Shown here: piece by piece, positions 30,560 to 42,100 of the stretch
Numbering within the stretch: the stretch's first letter is position 1
How the letters are laid out: every line of letters begins with the position of its first letter
Origin: Phallusia mammillata
Taxonomy: Eukaryota; Chordata; Ascidiacea; Phlebobranchia; Ascidiidae
Direction of reading: 5' to 3'
Length of the DNA: 64,000 nt
NCBI GenBank assembly: GCA_003260075.1
Contig: QLIY01000453.1
Coordinates: forward strand, 46,438 to 110,437
Made by a program: the position numbers and the translations under genes
The notes under the pieces: model-generated
The model's input: only the letters and a program-made list of their open reading frames with translations
The model's database searches: none
Told to the model about the DNA's origin: nothing

Positions 30560-31360
30560 AGTACAAAAAGACATCGATGAGATCGTCGATATTGTTCGGG
30601 TCAAATTTTTTCTTGTGGTCGTCAATATTATCTTGCATTTTGTCTGTGATATATCATTGACAAAAGTCATAATGGTTTAAGTTCATAAAAAAACATTAAG
30701 TCATTCGTCCTTAAGATTTAAAAATAAGTTTTATATCTTTCGCCTTAACAGCATCATTTCTATCTGTAAGCAAACATAACACACAGTATCGGTAAAACTG
30801 TACGCATAAAACAACCGTAGGAGCTAAGTACAAGTATTGACCTAACTCAGAATTTGAAACTACACTTTGTTGAAATTGTACACTTTTATGCATTAAACAT
30901 CAGAGGTCTGTTACCCAGCACAAATTGCATTCGGCTTTCAAACCGTTTCATAGTTGTTGCAAAAGGTGGAACATTTGCAAGAAAACCGAATAGGTTTACC
31001 AATGCCATGTTTGTCGCATCTCTTGGATCTGTGAACCTATTTAGACATCATTGTATAATAGAATAGATGTTTGTGGATGTTTAAAGCAAATATAACTTGC
31101 ATCATTCGCATGACATCAAGAAGCTCAATGAAATCATTGTCGCCGTAATCATGTCGTTTTCCCAAAGTAGTTTGAGATATCACGTTGCCAGTCAGCGAAT
31201 AAAAATAGGTCTAAAAGTAACACAACACAATTTTGTTTATTTTTATCATACACTTTGCGTTTAAAATCAATGTATACTGTTAAGCATTATTTGTGACATC
31301 TTCATTGTGTAAATATTTAGCTGTGACAAATTATCTCTTCATGTCCTATTTGGCGATTGC

Positions 31361-31428
31361 AGAGTTGTAAGTCGGGCCGGGTTCGGGGTCGGGCCGGGTA
31401 GTGTTTTTTTTTTTGAATAAATTTAACT

Positions 31429-31499
<71 letters not shown>

Positions 31500-31560
31500 C
31501 GAGTTTCGTGCTTGTACTTTTGGGTTCGGGCTCCAATTTCAGGCCCGTTTACAACTCTAG
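31361..31560. mobile_element. hAT-like element with internal G71
   Basis: Left end agagttgtaagtcgggcc and right end ggcccgtttacaactctag are inverted copies. Flanks gcgattgc and gtgaatgt match at five of eight positions. The corresponding spot near 36770-36800 upstream of gene F exon 3 lacks the element. A 71-base G run fills 31429-31499. Confidence 0.65.
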
Positions 31561-31698
31561 GTGAATGTTCATTGCTTACCTTAAGGTCTAATTTTTTACA
31601 AGGATCAGTAAAAACTCACACAAAAAAGAGAATCGAAAATTGTACAACAAACTTACTCTCTTAAAAACTTGAGCGCGAAGTGTTTTTGTGCTTTAAAA

Positions 31699-31924
31699 GG
31701 GGGGGGGGATTGCTGGACCTGACCTAATGCCAAACAGCCTTGAAACGTTCAAGACAAGTTGTCTATTGTGTTGTCGTTCAAGACAAGTTGTCCTTGTTCA
31801 AGACAAGTTGTCTATTGTGTTTGTTGTCTTGGTCTTTTCTGAGGCTTCAAGTATAAGCCTATCAATAAAACTTTCGGGCCTAAACGAGCTTCTCAAAAAC
31901 GAATCGGGTTCGGGGGGGGGGGGG
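31699..31924. other. Foreign stretch between two G runs inside exon 2 of locus E
   Basis: Between G runs at 31699-31708 and 31912-31924 lies about 200 bases with no match in gene F exon 2. It holds three copies of a unit containing ttcaagacaagttgtc and, near the right side, gggcctaaacg and cgaatcgggttc, which recall the 31361-31560 element. It could be an insertion or a misjoined contig. Confidence 0.55.
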
Positions 31925-32863
31925 TTAAGAATGATCCCATCGTGCTTAGTCAGTCTACAAAACAGTTCAACCCAAGGTCGGTCCGAAAATGCAGCGCTTT
32001 GCTTCACTAAAGCCTAAAACAAATTTAAACGCATTTTGTCACATTCAGTAACCAAATAGAAAGGATAGCAGCAAACTACATATTACTGTAGAAGTAGAGA
32101 AAATTATAAGGGCATTTTCTATTTAAAAATGATTAGCAAACCTTGCAAATTGCTCGTAGCCTACTGTTGGAAACAAACTACACAATTTTTTTTACCTGGT
32201 TGATAGCATCAAAAGTATTAAAAAAAATTATGTCGTCTCTGCCAAACCGCGCCGACATAACAGGGCCATATTTCTCAACACTCCACTTTTTTAAATCTAC
32301 GCCAGGTGATGGTCCAAAATACGGAACCACTCCAAGAAGGGGGATGCCTCTGGGACCTGGGGGAAACTTTGCGTGCGGTCGACGCCACCAGAAGAAGTAT
32401 AGAAGAGTGGCTGCTAAACCAAGGAGATTCCAAAAGCTAAATATGGCTGAAATTTGAGGCACATAGCTGAAAAGAGTCTGACTCAACATCATATGCTTTT
32501 TACAGAAACACCAATCTGCAATCACAAATAATAGTGCTATCGTTACCTGGTGGTCGTATTTTAGTAGGCAATACTTCCAACCAACACTAAATAACAGTGC
32601 ATATAATGGTGCTTCTTAACCTATCGTTGGTTTTTGCAACCAGAAAACTACTTTTTCGCAAAATTAATGACCAAAAACTGCATACACCGATGAAACATCA
32701 TTAACAGTTTAGTTCTTAGGTGCGTCTCTAAGACTGACCAGTCTCTAAGACAATTAACAAGTACAGTGCTGATAAAATATAGCATGCTTACGTGGGGTAG
32801 TTCATAGTTTCTTTCCTTTTGTGTAACATGTTTTGAACAAATATTAACGCAAGATGTGCTGTG

Positions 32864-34060
32864 CTAAACACAACGGTATCGTGTTCTGGGTTATGTAAAT
32901 ACTTGTAGTTGGAACTAAACACATCGGTTTCGTGTTTCGGAAGTCTGGAGCAGCATTTAAAGCGCAGAAACATTTTGCCGTAAGTACCTTAGAGCAGGGG
33001 TTTTGCACTTCGGACCGGTTTGAAACTAAAATTTTATATCACGGACCGGCCTTTAAAACCCACAAATAATCAGTACTGAAAACTAATGACAATTATTGCA
33101 ACTTTGATTCAAAGTGAACTTTGAGCAAATGTTATGCGGCCCGGTAACAAACTCCTCACGGACCGATACCGGGCCGGGGACCAGTGTTTGCCGACCACTG
33201 CCTTAGAGAGTGAGTATTGGTGGTCTGCAACCTTTTCTTACACTTTGTGTGCATGAAGCTTTACTACTTCGAATTTACGAAGAAGGGAACTAATCTTTCT
33301 GTTGAATGCATCTTAATTAGGTGTATGTGCTGTGTTTGTGTCTCTTGCACACAAAGCGATATTATTTTCGATAATAATTACATCATCACATTAAGAACTA
33401 ATTTTGCTGTCATTTGTGTACTTTGGTTAAGGGGGAATAGTTATACCTGTTTAAAACAAAATCGCCTGATTTGAACGTTTTCGCACTTCCACCATCTTGC
33501 GTGCTATGTTTGCATCGTCAAGCTGCAATTTGCAGTCTAATCAACCTGGTAGGTTTGACGATTGGCCGCCAAATGAAATCTTGTGATAAACATTTTAGCT
33601 GCAAAAGTGTTCGAAGTTAGTCAAGATGACAAAAATTTCTAAATTTGTTTGCTTTGAACACCGCTGACTGAACTTTAAACAATGACACGCACTGGCAAAA
33701 ACGGGTCGGGTCATGTTTGCAGACAATTTTAAACGAAGCTAAATAAGTGCAACCAAATAAACTTAAAAAAATAGTTAGTGGTCCATCAGTGAGATGGCAA
33801 AAAAAGGATCCCTAAAAAGCAAAAGATGAAAAGTGTTTTAAAGTTCTAAAAGAAAATAATCGTACATAGGGAGTTGATAAGATTCAAAAAATGGTCCTGT
33901 ACTATCAATTATGTTGCAAACTTCGTAACAGACCCTATGGTTTTGATCGCCGTTTCTGCAAGCGTGCACTTTAAAAAGGGCTTCCTTCGTGCGTCTGGTT
34001 GGTTTTGTTTTTGATTTTTATATGAAAAGAGTCCGAGTCAGTTGCGACGTTTTGGAGATT
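32864..34060 (+). pseudogene. Relic of a gene-G-like P450 (exon 2 to intron 3)
   Basis: 32864-33209 holds a scrambled exon 2, including cgtgtttcggaag and tttaaagcgcagaaac as in gene G (39660-39805). It carries an internal partial repeat and is interrupted by a hAT element at 32995-33200. Beyond it, 33215-33480 matches G intron 2 (39820-39960), 33500-33740 matches 40050-40570, and 33880-34060 matches 40630-40930. Exon 3 is missing. It lies between E and F in the same relation that G has to F. Confidence 0.82.
32995..33200. mobile_element. hAT-like element with exact TSD, inside a relic exon
   Basis: The 206-base element starts caggggttttgcac and ends gtttgccgaccactg. It is flanked by exact ccttagag copies (32987-32994 and 33201-33208). 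Removing it restores the exon 2 end and donor (agaga then gtgag). Same family as the interrupted element at 15578. Confidence 0.88.
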
Positions 34061-34558
34061 TAAGAAAACCCCGAAGTTTAATAATGTACTTCTGTAACAA
34101 AGCATACCATGTTAATGAAAACGTTAAGTAACTCAGCTTTTTCTACAGCGGCGCACCTTGTAAACTCATAAAGTTTTCCATTACAGCTAAACAAAAGTAA
34201 ACATGTGTGACTACATTTGAATAATAAATGGCTGCTGCTATAAGGTAAACGTATAGAGTCGTGAATTTTGGTCTCATTCTATGCAGATCGAGGTTTTGTA
34301 ACTGCATGAACATGATGTCCTAAACTAATTTTTACTCCATTTGGCAAAGACAAAAACATTTAAACGAACAAGATTATTTTTTTCGAATTAAAACACCTAA
34401 AAACGACAAGAACAAACAAATTTGGTTGCAGCACATCGACTTGTCACAAGTTCCAATGGTGCAAAATTATTTGGTGAAATTTCAAAAAAGGGTGATTCTT
34501 CAGACAAAACAGATCTCTTTTGACCAAATTATATGTCTGTACAGCACAAACTATTATT
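34061..34558. other. 3' flank of gene F
   Basis: Resembles the 3' flank of locus E (27290-28250), including the stretch catgatgtcctaaactaatt. No gene seen. Confidence 0.6.
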
Positions 34559-37500
34559 TTAATTTCGTGATTCCAATGTGACTTTAAAATCAACAGGTGA
34601 GACCACGACTGATATAACTTCTTCACTGATACTGGGAATAGGATCTACAGCAGGACGAATGCGAAATTTCTGAAGCATTTTGACAAAGAACACAAACAGT
34701 TCAGCCCTGGCTAAACTTTCCCCGAGACAAAAACGAGCTCCGACTGAGAATGGAATTATTTTGTTGGAAAGAACAAATTTCCCGTTTTCATCAATGTGTC
34801 GCCGTGGATTAAAAACTTTTGGATTAGGCCAGTCTTTGGGATCCATATTAGCTCCGTACAGATTGGGTATAACCTATATATAGACCATGTTAAAACAACT
34901 TGGCCATAATTCTTTGAATCCTTCGTCTTCATACATATACATATGGTCTTGGTAATTTGTTAGCGTGGAAGGTGTTTAGGTTGATGTTTTAGGACAGGGC
35001 ATGTGTAAATGAAACCCTTGAGGTAACGTTTTAGATTTAGTGGCAAGTTTGTATTGTGATGTTTGAACCGTATCGAAAAAGGGGGCAGCTTGGAGGGTTT
35101 GTTGGCTAAATCTCTAATCTTAATTAATACTTCCGCACACTTACAGTAGCGCCCTTAGGTATCACGTGACCCATTAGTTGTGTGTCATTGGAAGCAAGGT
35201 GAAGAACAGCTAGTGGGGCGAGTGTTTTGGTTCTCATTGTTTCCTGGATAAACGCACAAGTCATGGGAAGGTCCTCTTTTTTGGACTGGGTAGGAAGACC
35301 CTCAGAACCTAAGAAACATATTAAATGTGTTTCTAAAAATGTGATCTGAAGGTCAAATTTATGACGGATACAACTAGGTTTAAGATAAACTAGTCAGGTA
35401 TGCAATGAGGGGTATTTGAAACATAAACGTAACATATCCATACGCACACCAAATCAATGTATATAAGATGAGTTCCACTAAACTAGTTCTTTGAGAACAA
35501 CCGTTTTGTATGTAAAGATTTGATTTGTCAACAAAGCTGTTTTTGTTACCAACGCAATTACACATATTTTTTATTGTCTTACCAAATGCCTCATCGATCT
35601 CTTTGACTATAATTTTTTCGTACTCAGGATAGTTCAACAAATGCAAGATCAACCAAGAAAGAGTAGTGCTACTGGTTTCTGATCCAGCCACGAACAAATC
35701 CCGACAAAATGCCCTGAGATGTGTATCCTAAACAAAACATGAACATTATGAAATGAATGATCTCATGCAAAGTTATTAAAAGAGGATTCTTAAATTAGTA
35801 TTAAATTTGAAGTTGAAACGGTTTGTAGAGCATTCCCTGCCACAACTACCTACAAGACATTACCACTTACAACGAAAAAAGCTCACAACACCCTCCTATT
35901 TGCCAACTAAGTGTAAGGTGACTTAGAAGATAGTAGGTATTTTACCGAGTAGTCAAGGTCTGTACGTTTTCCGAACTTTCTTTCGTACAAAAATGCATCG
36001 ATAAAATCGTCGATATTGTTCGGGTCAAATTTTTTCTTGTGGTCGTCGATATTATCTTGCATTTTGTCTGTGATATACCATTGATATAAATCATATTAAT
36101 TAAAGTTCACAGTAAACATTAAGTTATTCGACCTTTGAGATAACTGTATATAATTGTATTTCGCCTTAACAGCATCATCAATATCAGTAAGCAAGCATAA
36201 CACATCGTATCGGTACAACTCTATGCATAAAACATCCATACGAGCTGGGAAGCATTGGCATAAGTCATATTTTGAAACTACACTTTTTTGAAATTGTACA
36301 CTTTTGTGCATTAAACATCAGAGGTATGTTACCCAGAATAAATTGCATCCGTCCTTCAAACCGTTTCATAGTTGTTGCAAAAGGTGGAAATTTTGCAAGA
36401 AAACCGAATAGGTTTATCAATCCTATGTTTGTCGCATCTCGTGGATCTGTGAATCTTTTTAAATACCACTGTATAATGATATGTTTTGTAGAAGATAAAA
36501 GCAAATACAACTTACAACATTCGCATAACATCAAGAAGCTCAATGAAATCCTTGTCGCCGTAATCATGTCGTTTTCCCAAAGCAGTTTGAGATATTACGT
36601 TGCCAGTCAGCCAATAAAAATAGGTCTAAACGTAACACAAAGCCATTTTGTTTATTTGTATCATAGATTATGCGTTTGAAATCGATGTCAAAGTGTCAAC
36701 TGTCAAACTTTACTGGTGGCATCTTTATAGTGTAAATATTTAGCTGTGACAAATTATCTCTTCATATTCTGCTTGGCGATTGCTTCCTTGCTTACCTTAA
36801 GGTCTACAGGACCACTGCTTTTGGTTTTCAGAAATTCGACAAAACGATCGCCTTCATCGTTCAAAACATCTTCAATCTGACGCCTTGCAATGCCTTTACT
36901 ACAGATTGAAACACAGAACTTTGTGAAAAACTCTAAACAATTTATATTGTCAAGAATTTACAAGGATCAGTAAAAACTCAAAACAAAAATGAGAATCAAA
37001 AATTGTACAACACACTTACTCTCTTAAAAACTTGAGCGCGAAGTGTTTTTGTGCTTTAAAAGCGTCTCCATATTTCATAAGCACGAGCCCATCGTGCTTA
37101 GTCAGTCCACAAAACAGTTCAATCCAAGGTCGGTCCGAAAACGAAGCGCTTTGCTTCACCAAAGCCTAAAACAAATTTAAACGCATTTTTTGTCACATTC
37201 AGTAACCAAATACAAGGGATTGGTGTTTTGTGTTTTCGTCAAAAATGTGAAAATGTTTTTTTAAGGGGGTATTTCCTGTGCTTTATATTTTCGGTGTCTG
37301 TAGGTAAATGAATTTGGAATCTTTCAAAGATGTTGACAAATTCTAAGAAATATTAAAGTGCCAAACTACATATTACTGCAGAAGTAAGTCCGCTAAAGAA
37401 AAATACAAGTAACACTTTTTATTTAAAAATGATCAGCAAACCTTGCAAACTGCTTGTAGCCTACTGTTGGAAACAAACGGGGTATAACTGTTTTTACCTG

Positions 37501-37794
37501 GTTGATAGCATCAAAAGTATTTAGAATAACTACTTCGTCTCTCCCGAACCGGGCCGACATAACAGGACCATATTTCTCAACACTCCATTTTTTTAAGTCT
37601 ACGCCAGGTGATGGTCCGAAATACGGTACCACCCCAAGAAGGGGAACGCCTCTGGGACCTGGGGGAAACTTTGCGTGCGGTCGACGCCACCAGAAGAAGT
37701 ATAGAAGAGTGGCTGCTAAACCAAGGAGATTCCAAAAGCTAAATATGGCTGAAATTTGAGGCACATAGCTGAAAAGAGTCTGACTCAACATCAT
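34559..37794 (-). CDS. P450 gene F: CYP2-clan cytochrome P450, 507 aa
   Basis: Nine exons: 37498-37794, 37020-37165, 36796-36898, 36516-36625, 36333-36454, 35946-36067, 35583-35727, 35145-35308 and 34559-34873. All are GT-AG and in frame, with 508 codons including stop. Start at MMLSQTL; a second ATG follows immediately. The protein has a membrane anchor, WWRRPHAKFPPGPRG, KYGPVMSARFGRD, I-helix AGSETSSTTLSW, E-x-x-R as ETMR, and haem loop FSVGARFCLGESLAR. Expected role: ER-bound monooxygenase, substrate unknown. It is the intact partner of pseudogene E and lies divergent to gene G, with about 1.3 kb between start codons. A hAT element has inserted 89 bases upstream of its start. Confidence 0.92.
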
Positions 37795-39115
37795 ATGCTT
37801 TTTACAGAAACACCAATCTGCAATCACAAAAAATGTACTATTGTTACCTGGTGGTCGTATTTTAGTAAGCAATACTTCCAACCAGTGGTGGGATTCAGCC
37901 GGTTCGCACGGTTCTATAGAACCAACTCACGAATTTTTTTGAGATAAGCGAACCGGTTAGCATTACTGGTTACTGTCAATGGACTTTTTGTAACAGAGCC
38001 GACTGAAAAAATGACTTTTGTGATAGAACCGGCTGACAAAAAATTTGAATCCCTGAAAAATATGACTTTTGTGATAGAACCGCTGCAAAATATGACTTTT
38101 GTGAAAAATATGACCTTTTTTATAGATCCGACTGCCAAAAATTTGAATGTCACCACTGCTTCCAACTAACAATAAGTAACAGTGCATATAATGGTGCTTC
38201 TTTAAACTGTACGTTGGTTTAATTGTAACGGTCAGGAAATGATCAGAAAACTACTTTCTTCACAAACTTACCGAACAAAAATTGCAGACACCGATGGGTG
38301 CCTTTAAGACTGAGCCGAAAATCGACTATAGTGCTGACTTTTGAATAAAATATAACATGCTTACGTTGAGTGTTTGTGGTAATGTCATAGTTTCTTTCCT
38401 TTCCTGTCACATGTTTTGAACAAGTGTGAAGGCAAGATGTGTTGTGGACCTAGTTTCATTGCATGAGAGGAAACACACGGTTTTGTAGACGTGAAAATAG
38501 GATTTTACCAAGTCAAACAAAAAATATGAGTCAAAGTTGTTTGTCGATCATGCAGTTTGTTTCTATGCAATATTCATCGTGTTAATACACAGAAAATAAA
38601 ACTTAACACATTTTGTTTTCATCAGAAAATGTCCCTTCAGACAAGTCCGACCCACAACACAAAAATTCCCACTTGTTTTATGTGTGGTAAATAGTCAAAT
38701 TTTAAGAGCCATTTCTGCAATCTTGTTCAATATGACATGTCACACTCAATCTACACATTCAATATGAAGTTGCCGACTACAATGTTGGCCGCACACACGA
38801 AAAGTTAATATTTGACAGTTAGTTCTTGTTAAACTCACATATTGCGTCATTATATCTGCATACAGCTTTTGAACAATTGGGTTTGTGGCAACAGATGGTG
38901 TGTAGGACAGCCTACACAGAAACGCCAATGCTTATCCTAGCATTTTTCACTGGATTGTATGGTTTTGTTTTGTTCGAAACTAGTTGAAATAAGTCCGACA
39001 TGCAAAATTAAATTAGGTTTAGAAAATAACACAAGGTCGGTACAGAACGTTTTTATTGTCAGTGACGACAATTGTACAAAGTTTTGCAGAGAAACAGGAA
39101 ATTAAAATTTCGTTA
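37795..39115. other. Shared upstream region of divergent genes F and G
   Basis: The first 85 bases, and again 38159-38450, match the upstream of locus E (32493-32860). The hAT element 37883-38158 splits this homology. In 38450-39115 I see no clear promoter element or exon. Confidence 0.6.
37883..38158. mobile_element. hAT-like element with exact TSD upstream of gene F
   Basis: Ends cagtggtgggattcag and gaatgtcaccactg are flanked by exact cttccaac copies (37875-37882 and 38159-38166). Locus E has the matching empty site near 32580. The interior has several repeats of a gacttttgtgatagaac-type unit. Confidence 0.9.
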
Positions 39116-42100
39116 ATGATGTTGATGGATACCATGGTTCCACAACTCACTGCTATATTTAGCTTTTGGAATCTAGTGGGCTTGACAGCTACTCTGCTTT
39201 ACCTATACTGGTGGCGAAGACCTCACTCAAAATTTCCTCCAGGTCCCAGGGGCTTCCCTCTGTTGGGAATGGTTCCATTCTTTGGCAAGGCACCAGAACT
39301 GGCAATGAAAAAGTGGAGCCTGGAAAAGTATGGACCTGTCATGTCTGTGCGAATCGGAAGAGATGAAGTAGTTGTTTTAAACACGTTTGATGCAATTAAC
39401 CAGGTACAAACTTCTAGTGTAAAAATAATGGCAAACAAATGTCAAATACTCTGCGATGGTTAATGTTGACGCATTGATCAAACTGAGACTTAAAATAGCA
39501 AAGTAATATATTCGTATTTCAAGCTTTGTTAATATGGTAGGAAATTTTCCATCAGGACCAAACAGTTTTACTGGACAGCTTGAAAAGTGTGAATTGTCTC
39601 ATGTTTTTATAAAATAAATCGTCCTTGGCGATTTGAACAATGATTTTTTCCTATGACAGGCTTTCGTAAAACAAAGTGCTACTTTTTCGGATCGGCCATG
39701 GGTCCAAATGTTCTGCTCCCAAACCAAACACAACGGTCTCGTGTTTCGGAAGTATGGCGAAACATTTAAAGCGCAGAAACATTTTGCCCTTAAGTACCTC
39801 AGAGAGTAAGTATTTGTGGTCTGCAACCTTTTCCCTACACTTTGTGTGTATGAAGCTTTACTACTTCGAATTAACGAAGAAGGAAACTAAGCTTTCTTTT
39901 GCATCGTAATTAGGTGCATGTTTGTGTCTCTTGCACAAAGCGGTATTAATTTCAGTAATAATTACATCACATTGAGATGTAAATTTGTGGTCTTTGGTTG
40001 AAGGGTATAGTGATACTAGCTTAAAACCAAATCGCCTGTCTCGAATATTTACGCACTTCCACCATGTTCCGTGCTAAGTTTGCATCTACCAGCTGCAATT
40101 TGCAGTCTTTGTGGTTGAAAGTGTTCGTATTATATAATGACCTTGTTAGCCCCGAAAAATTTAAGAAATCCAGTTATTTTTCAGAAAAGGAGTGGCAAAA
40201 CGAAAGATTGAACACACATTAAATCAGGAAGGCGATCGATTTCTTGACTTTCTCAGATCCGTTAGCGATGGACCAGTTGATATTAAGGTAAGCCACAATC
40301 GCAAATCTTTTGTACATTTGGTAAATCATCGGTTGATAAAACATCGTTGTAGCAGAAAATAATTTTATATGCTGATTTGGACTAAGCAACCTATTTGGTT
40401 TGACGATTGGCCACCAAAATGAAATCCTGTGATAAACATATTTTCTGTGATAGTTCGAAGTTGGTCGAGATGACAAAAATTCCTGAATTCGTTTGCTTTG
40501 AAAACCGCTGACTGAACTTTGACTCGGGCTGGCAAAAAACGGTCGGGTCATGTTTGCAGACAATTTTAACTGGGTGTTTTGAAGCTCAAAAAGGAAATAT
40601 TCGTACATAGGGAATTAATAAGATTAAAAAAAAATGGTCCAATGCTACCAATTATGTTGCAAACTACAGCCCAAAATAATTTGTAGGAAAAAGCAAACAC
40701 TAGTACCAATTTTTATAATTTTAATCAACATTGCCACAATGATATGAATTTAGACCTGGACAGTAAACTTCGTCATAAACCAAGCGTTTTTGATCGCCGT
40801 TTCTGCAAGCGTGCACTTTAAAAAAATAGCTGACTAGACATCAAATATTGACTCGTTCGTGCGTCGCGGTTTGTTTGCGACCCATTGATTGTTATTTGCA
40901 AAGAGGCGGAGTCATGTTCAAAGTTTGGACGTCTTAAACCACGTATATGCTAAAAGTGGGTAACCTTTGGCCTATACTTTAGTATGTCAAATATACAGGC
41001 TTTTATTATTACTCGTTTAGTACTATGAGTAGTTTTGCGTGGATAAAAAAGGAATGATACAATAAGAAAGAACCACCCTGAACAACAACATTGATTTGAC
41101 CGATTTCCAATAATCGCTATGGTTCTCATTGTTTTCGCTGTAGAAATATTTGTACTGGCTTACTGCCAACGTGATATCTCAGACGGCATTGGGAAAACGA
41201 CATGACTACGGAGACGAAGACTTTCATCGACTTTTGGAGACAATGAACGACTTGTGAGTTCAGATTCTGAAACAACAAATCTTTATTTATCATAAAAGTA
41301 TGACATTGTGTTTTCTTTAGGTTTGCCGATGACAATCTTTTACTGATAAACTTGTTTCCATTTTTGGGAAAGTTTCTGCCCCTTAGGAAGACAGTTGAGC
41401 GATTCGAAAGCAACATGAAATACATTCTGGGTATTTTTTAACGACGACTTGGCTGACTGACAATATTAGTGGCTACGTACATTAAACAGAATTAAGAAGC
41501 TGCTTCACTAAAAACGCCATTGATAACAATAGACTATTCAAATGTCACAAAAAATGAAGACATTTTATGCCACTTCAAATGCAATTGTGTTTTAGGTAAT
41601 GGTGGCTGTTAAGTTAAAAACTTCTGAAAAGTCTGAAATTGCATTTTCCGCGTTACTAGATACGATGCAGACCAACATCGATGCCCATAGAGAAAACTTC
41701 GACCCAGATAACATCGACGACTTTATCGATGCCTTTTTGTACGAACAAAAATTTGGAAAGAAAAAAGACGTCGATTATTCGGTTAGTTCTTTCAATTGCA
41801 TACATCATGTAAAAAACCATTGTGAAAGGACAGAGTATAGCATTGATCAAGGTAGTACACAAATGTGTTTGTCGTTCCTGCAAACTGGCTGTAAATGTTT
41901 GACTTTTACCCCACAGCTGCTTTCAAAAGTGTATGGTCTCTGTATGCAAGTTTGTTTGTTATTGTAGTAATATGTATACATAATACCTCTTTACGTGCTT
42001 GGAGTCGTTCACATAAAGCAATGTGCTATATAATGATGTCTGCAATTCGATACTTTGTAGAATGAACAATTACAAGCTTTCTGTCGAGATTTTTTCGTGG

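Larger units (their letters stand above)
28561..32492 (-). pseudogene. P450 locus E: CYP2-clan cytochrome P450 pseudogene
   Basis: Closely related to gene F. Recognisable exons are 32196-32492 (exon 1), 31657-32013 (exon 2, interrupted), 31101-31210 (4), 30915-31036 (5), 30522-30643 (6), 29927-30071 (7), 29403-29566 (8) and 28561-28878 (9). The I-helix AGSETSSTTLSW, ETMR and the haem loop FSIGARFCLGESLAR remain. Lesions: exon 2 is split by about 225 bases between two G runs; exon 3 is deleted except for its last dozen bases near 31580; exon 6 has TAA at 30558-30560 where F has GAA; exon 4 has Trp to Ser and a GC donor. Part of the exon 2 damage may be assembly artefact, but the exon 3 loss and the stop make a working product unlikely. 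Confidence 0.82.
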
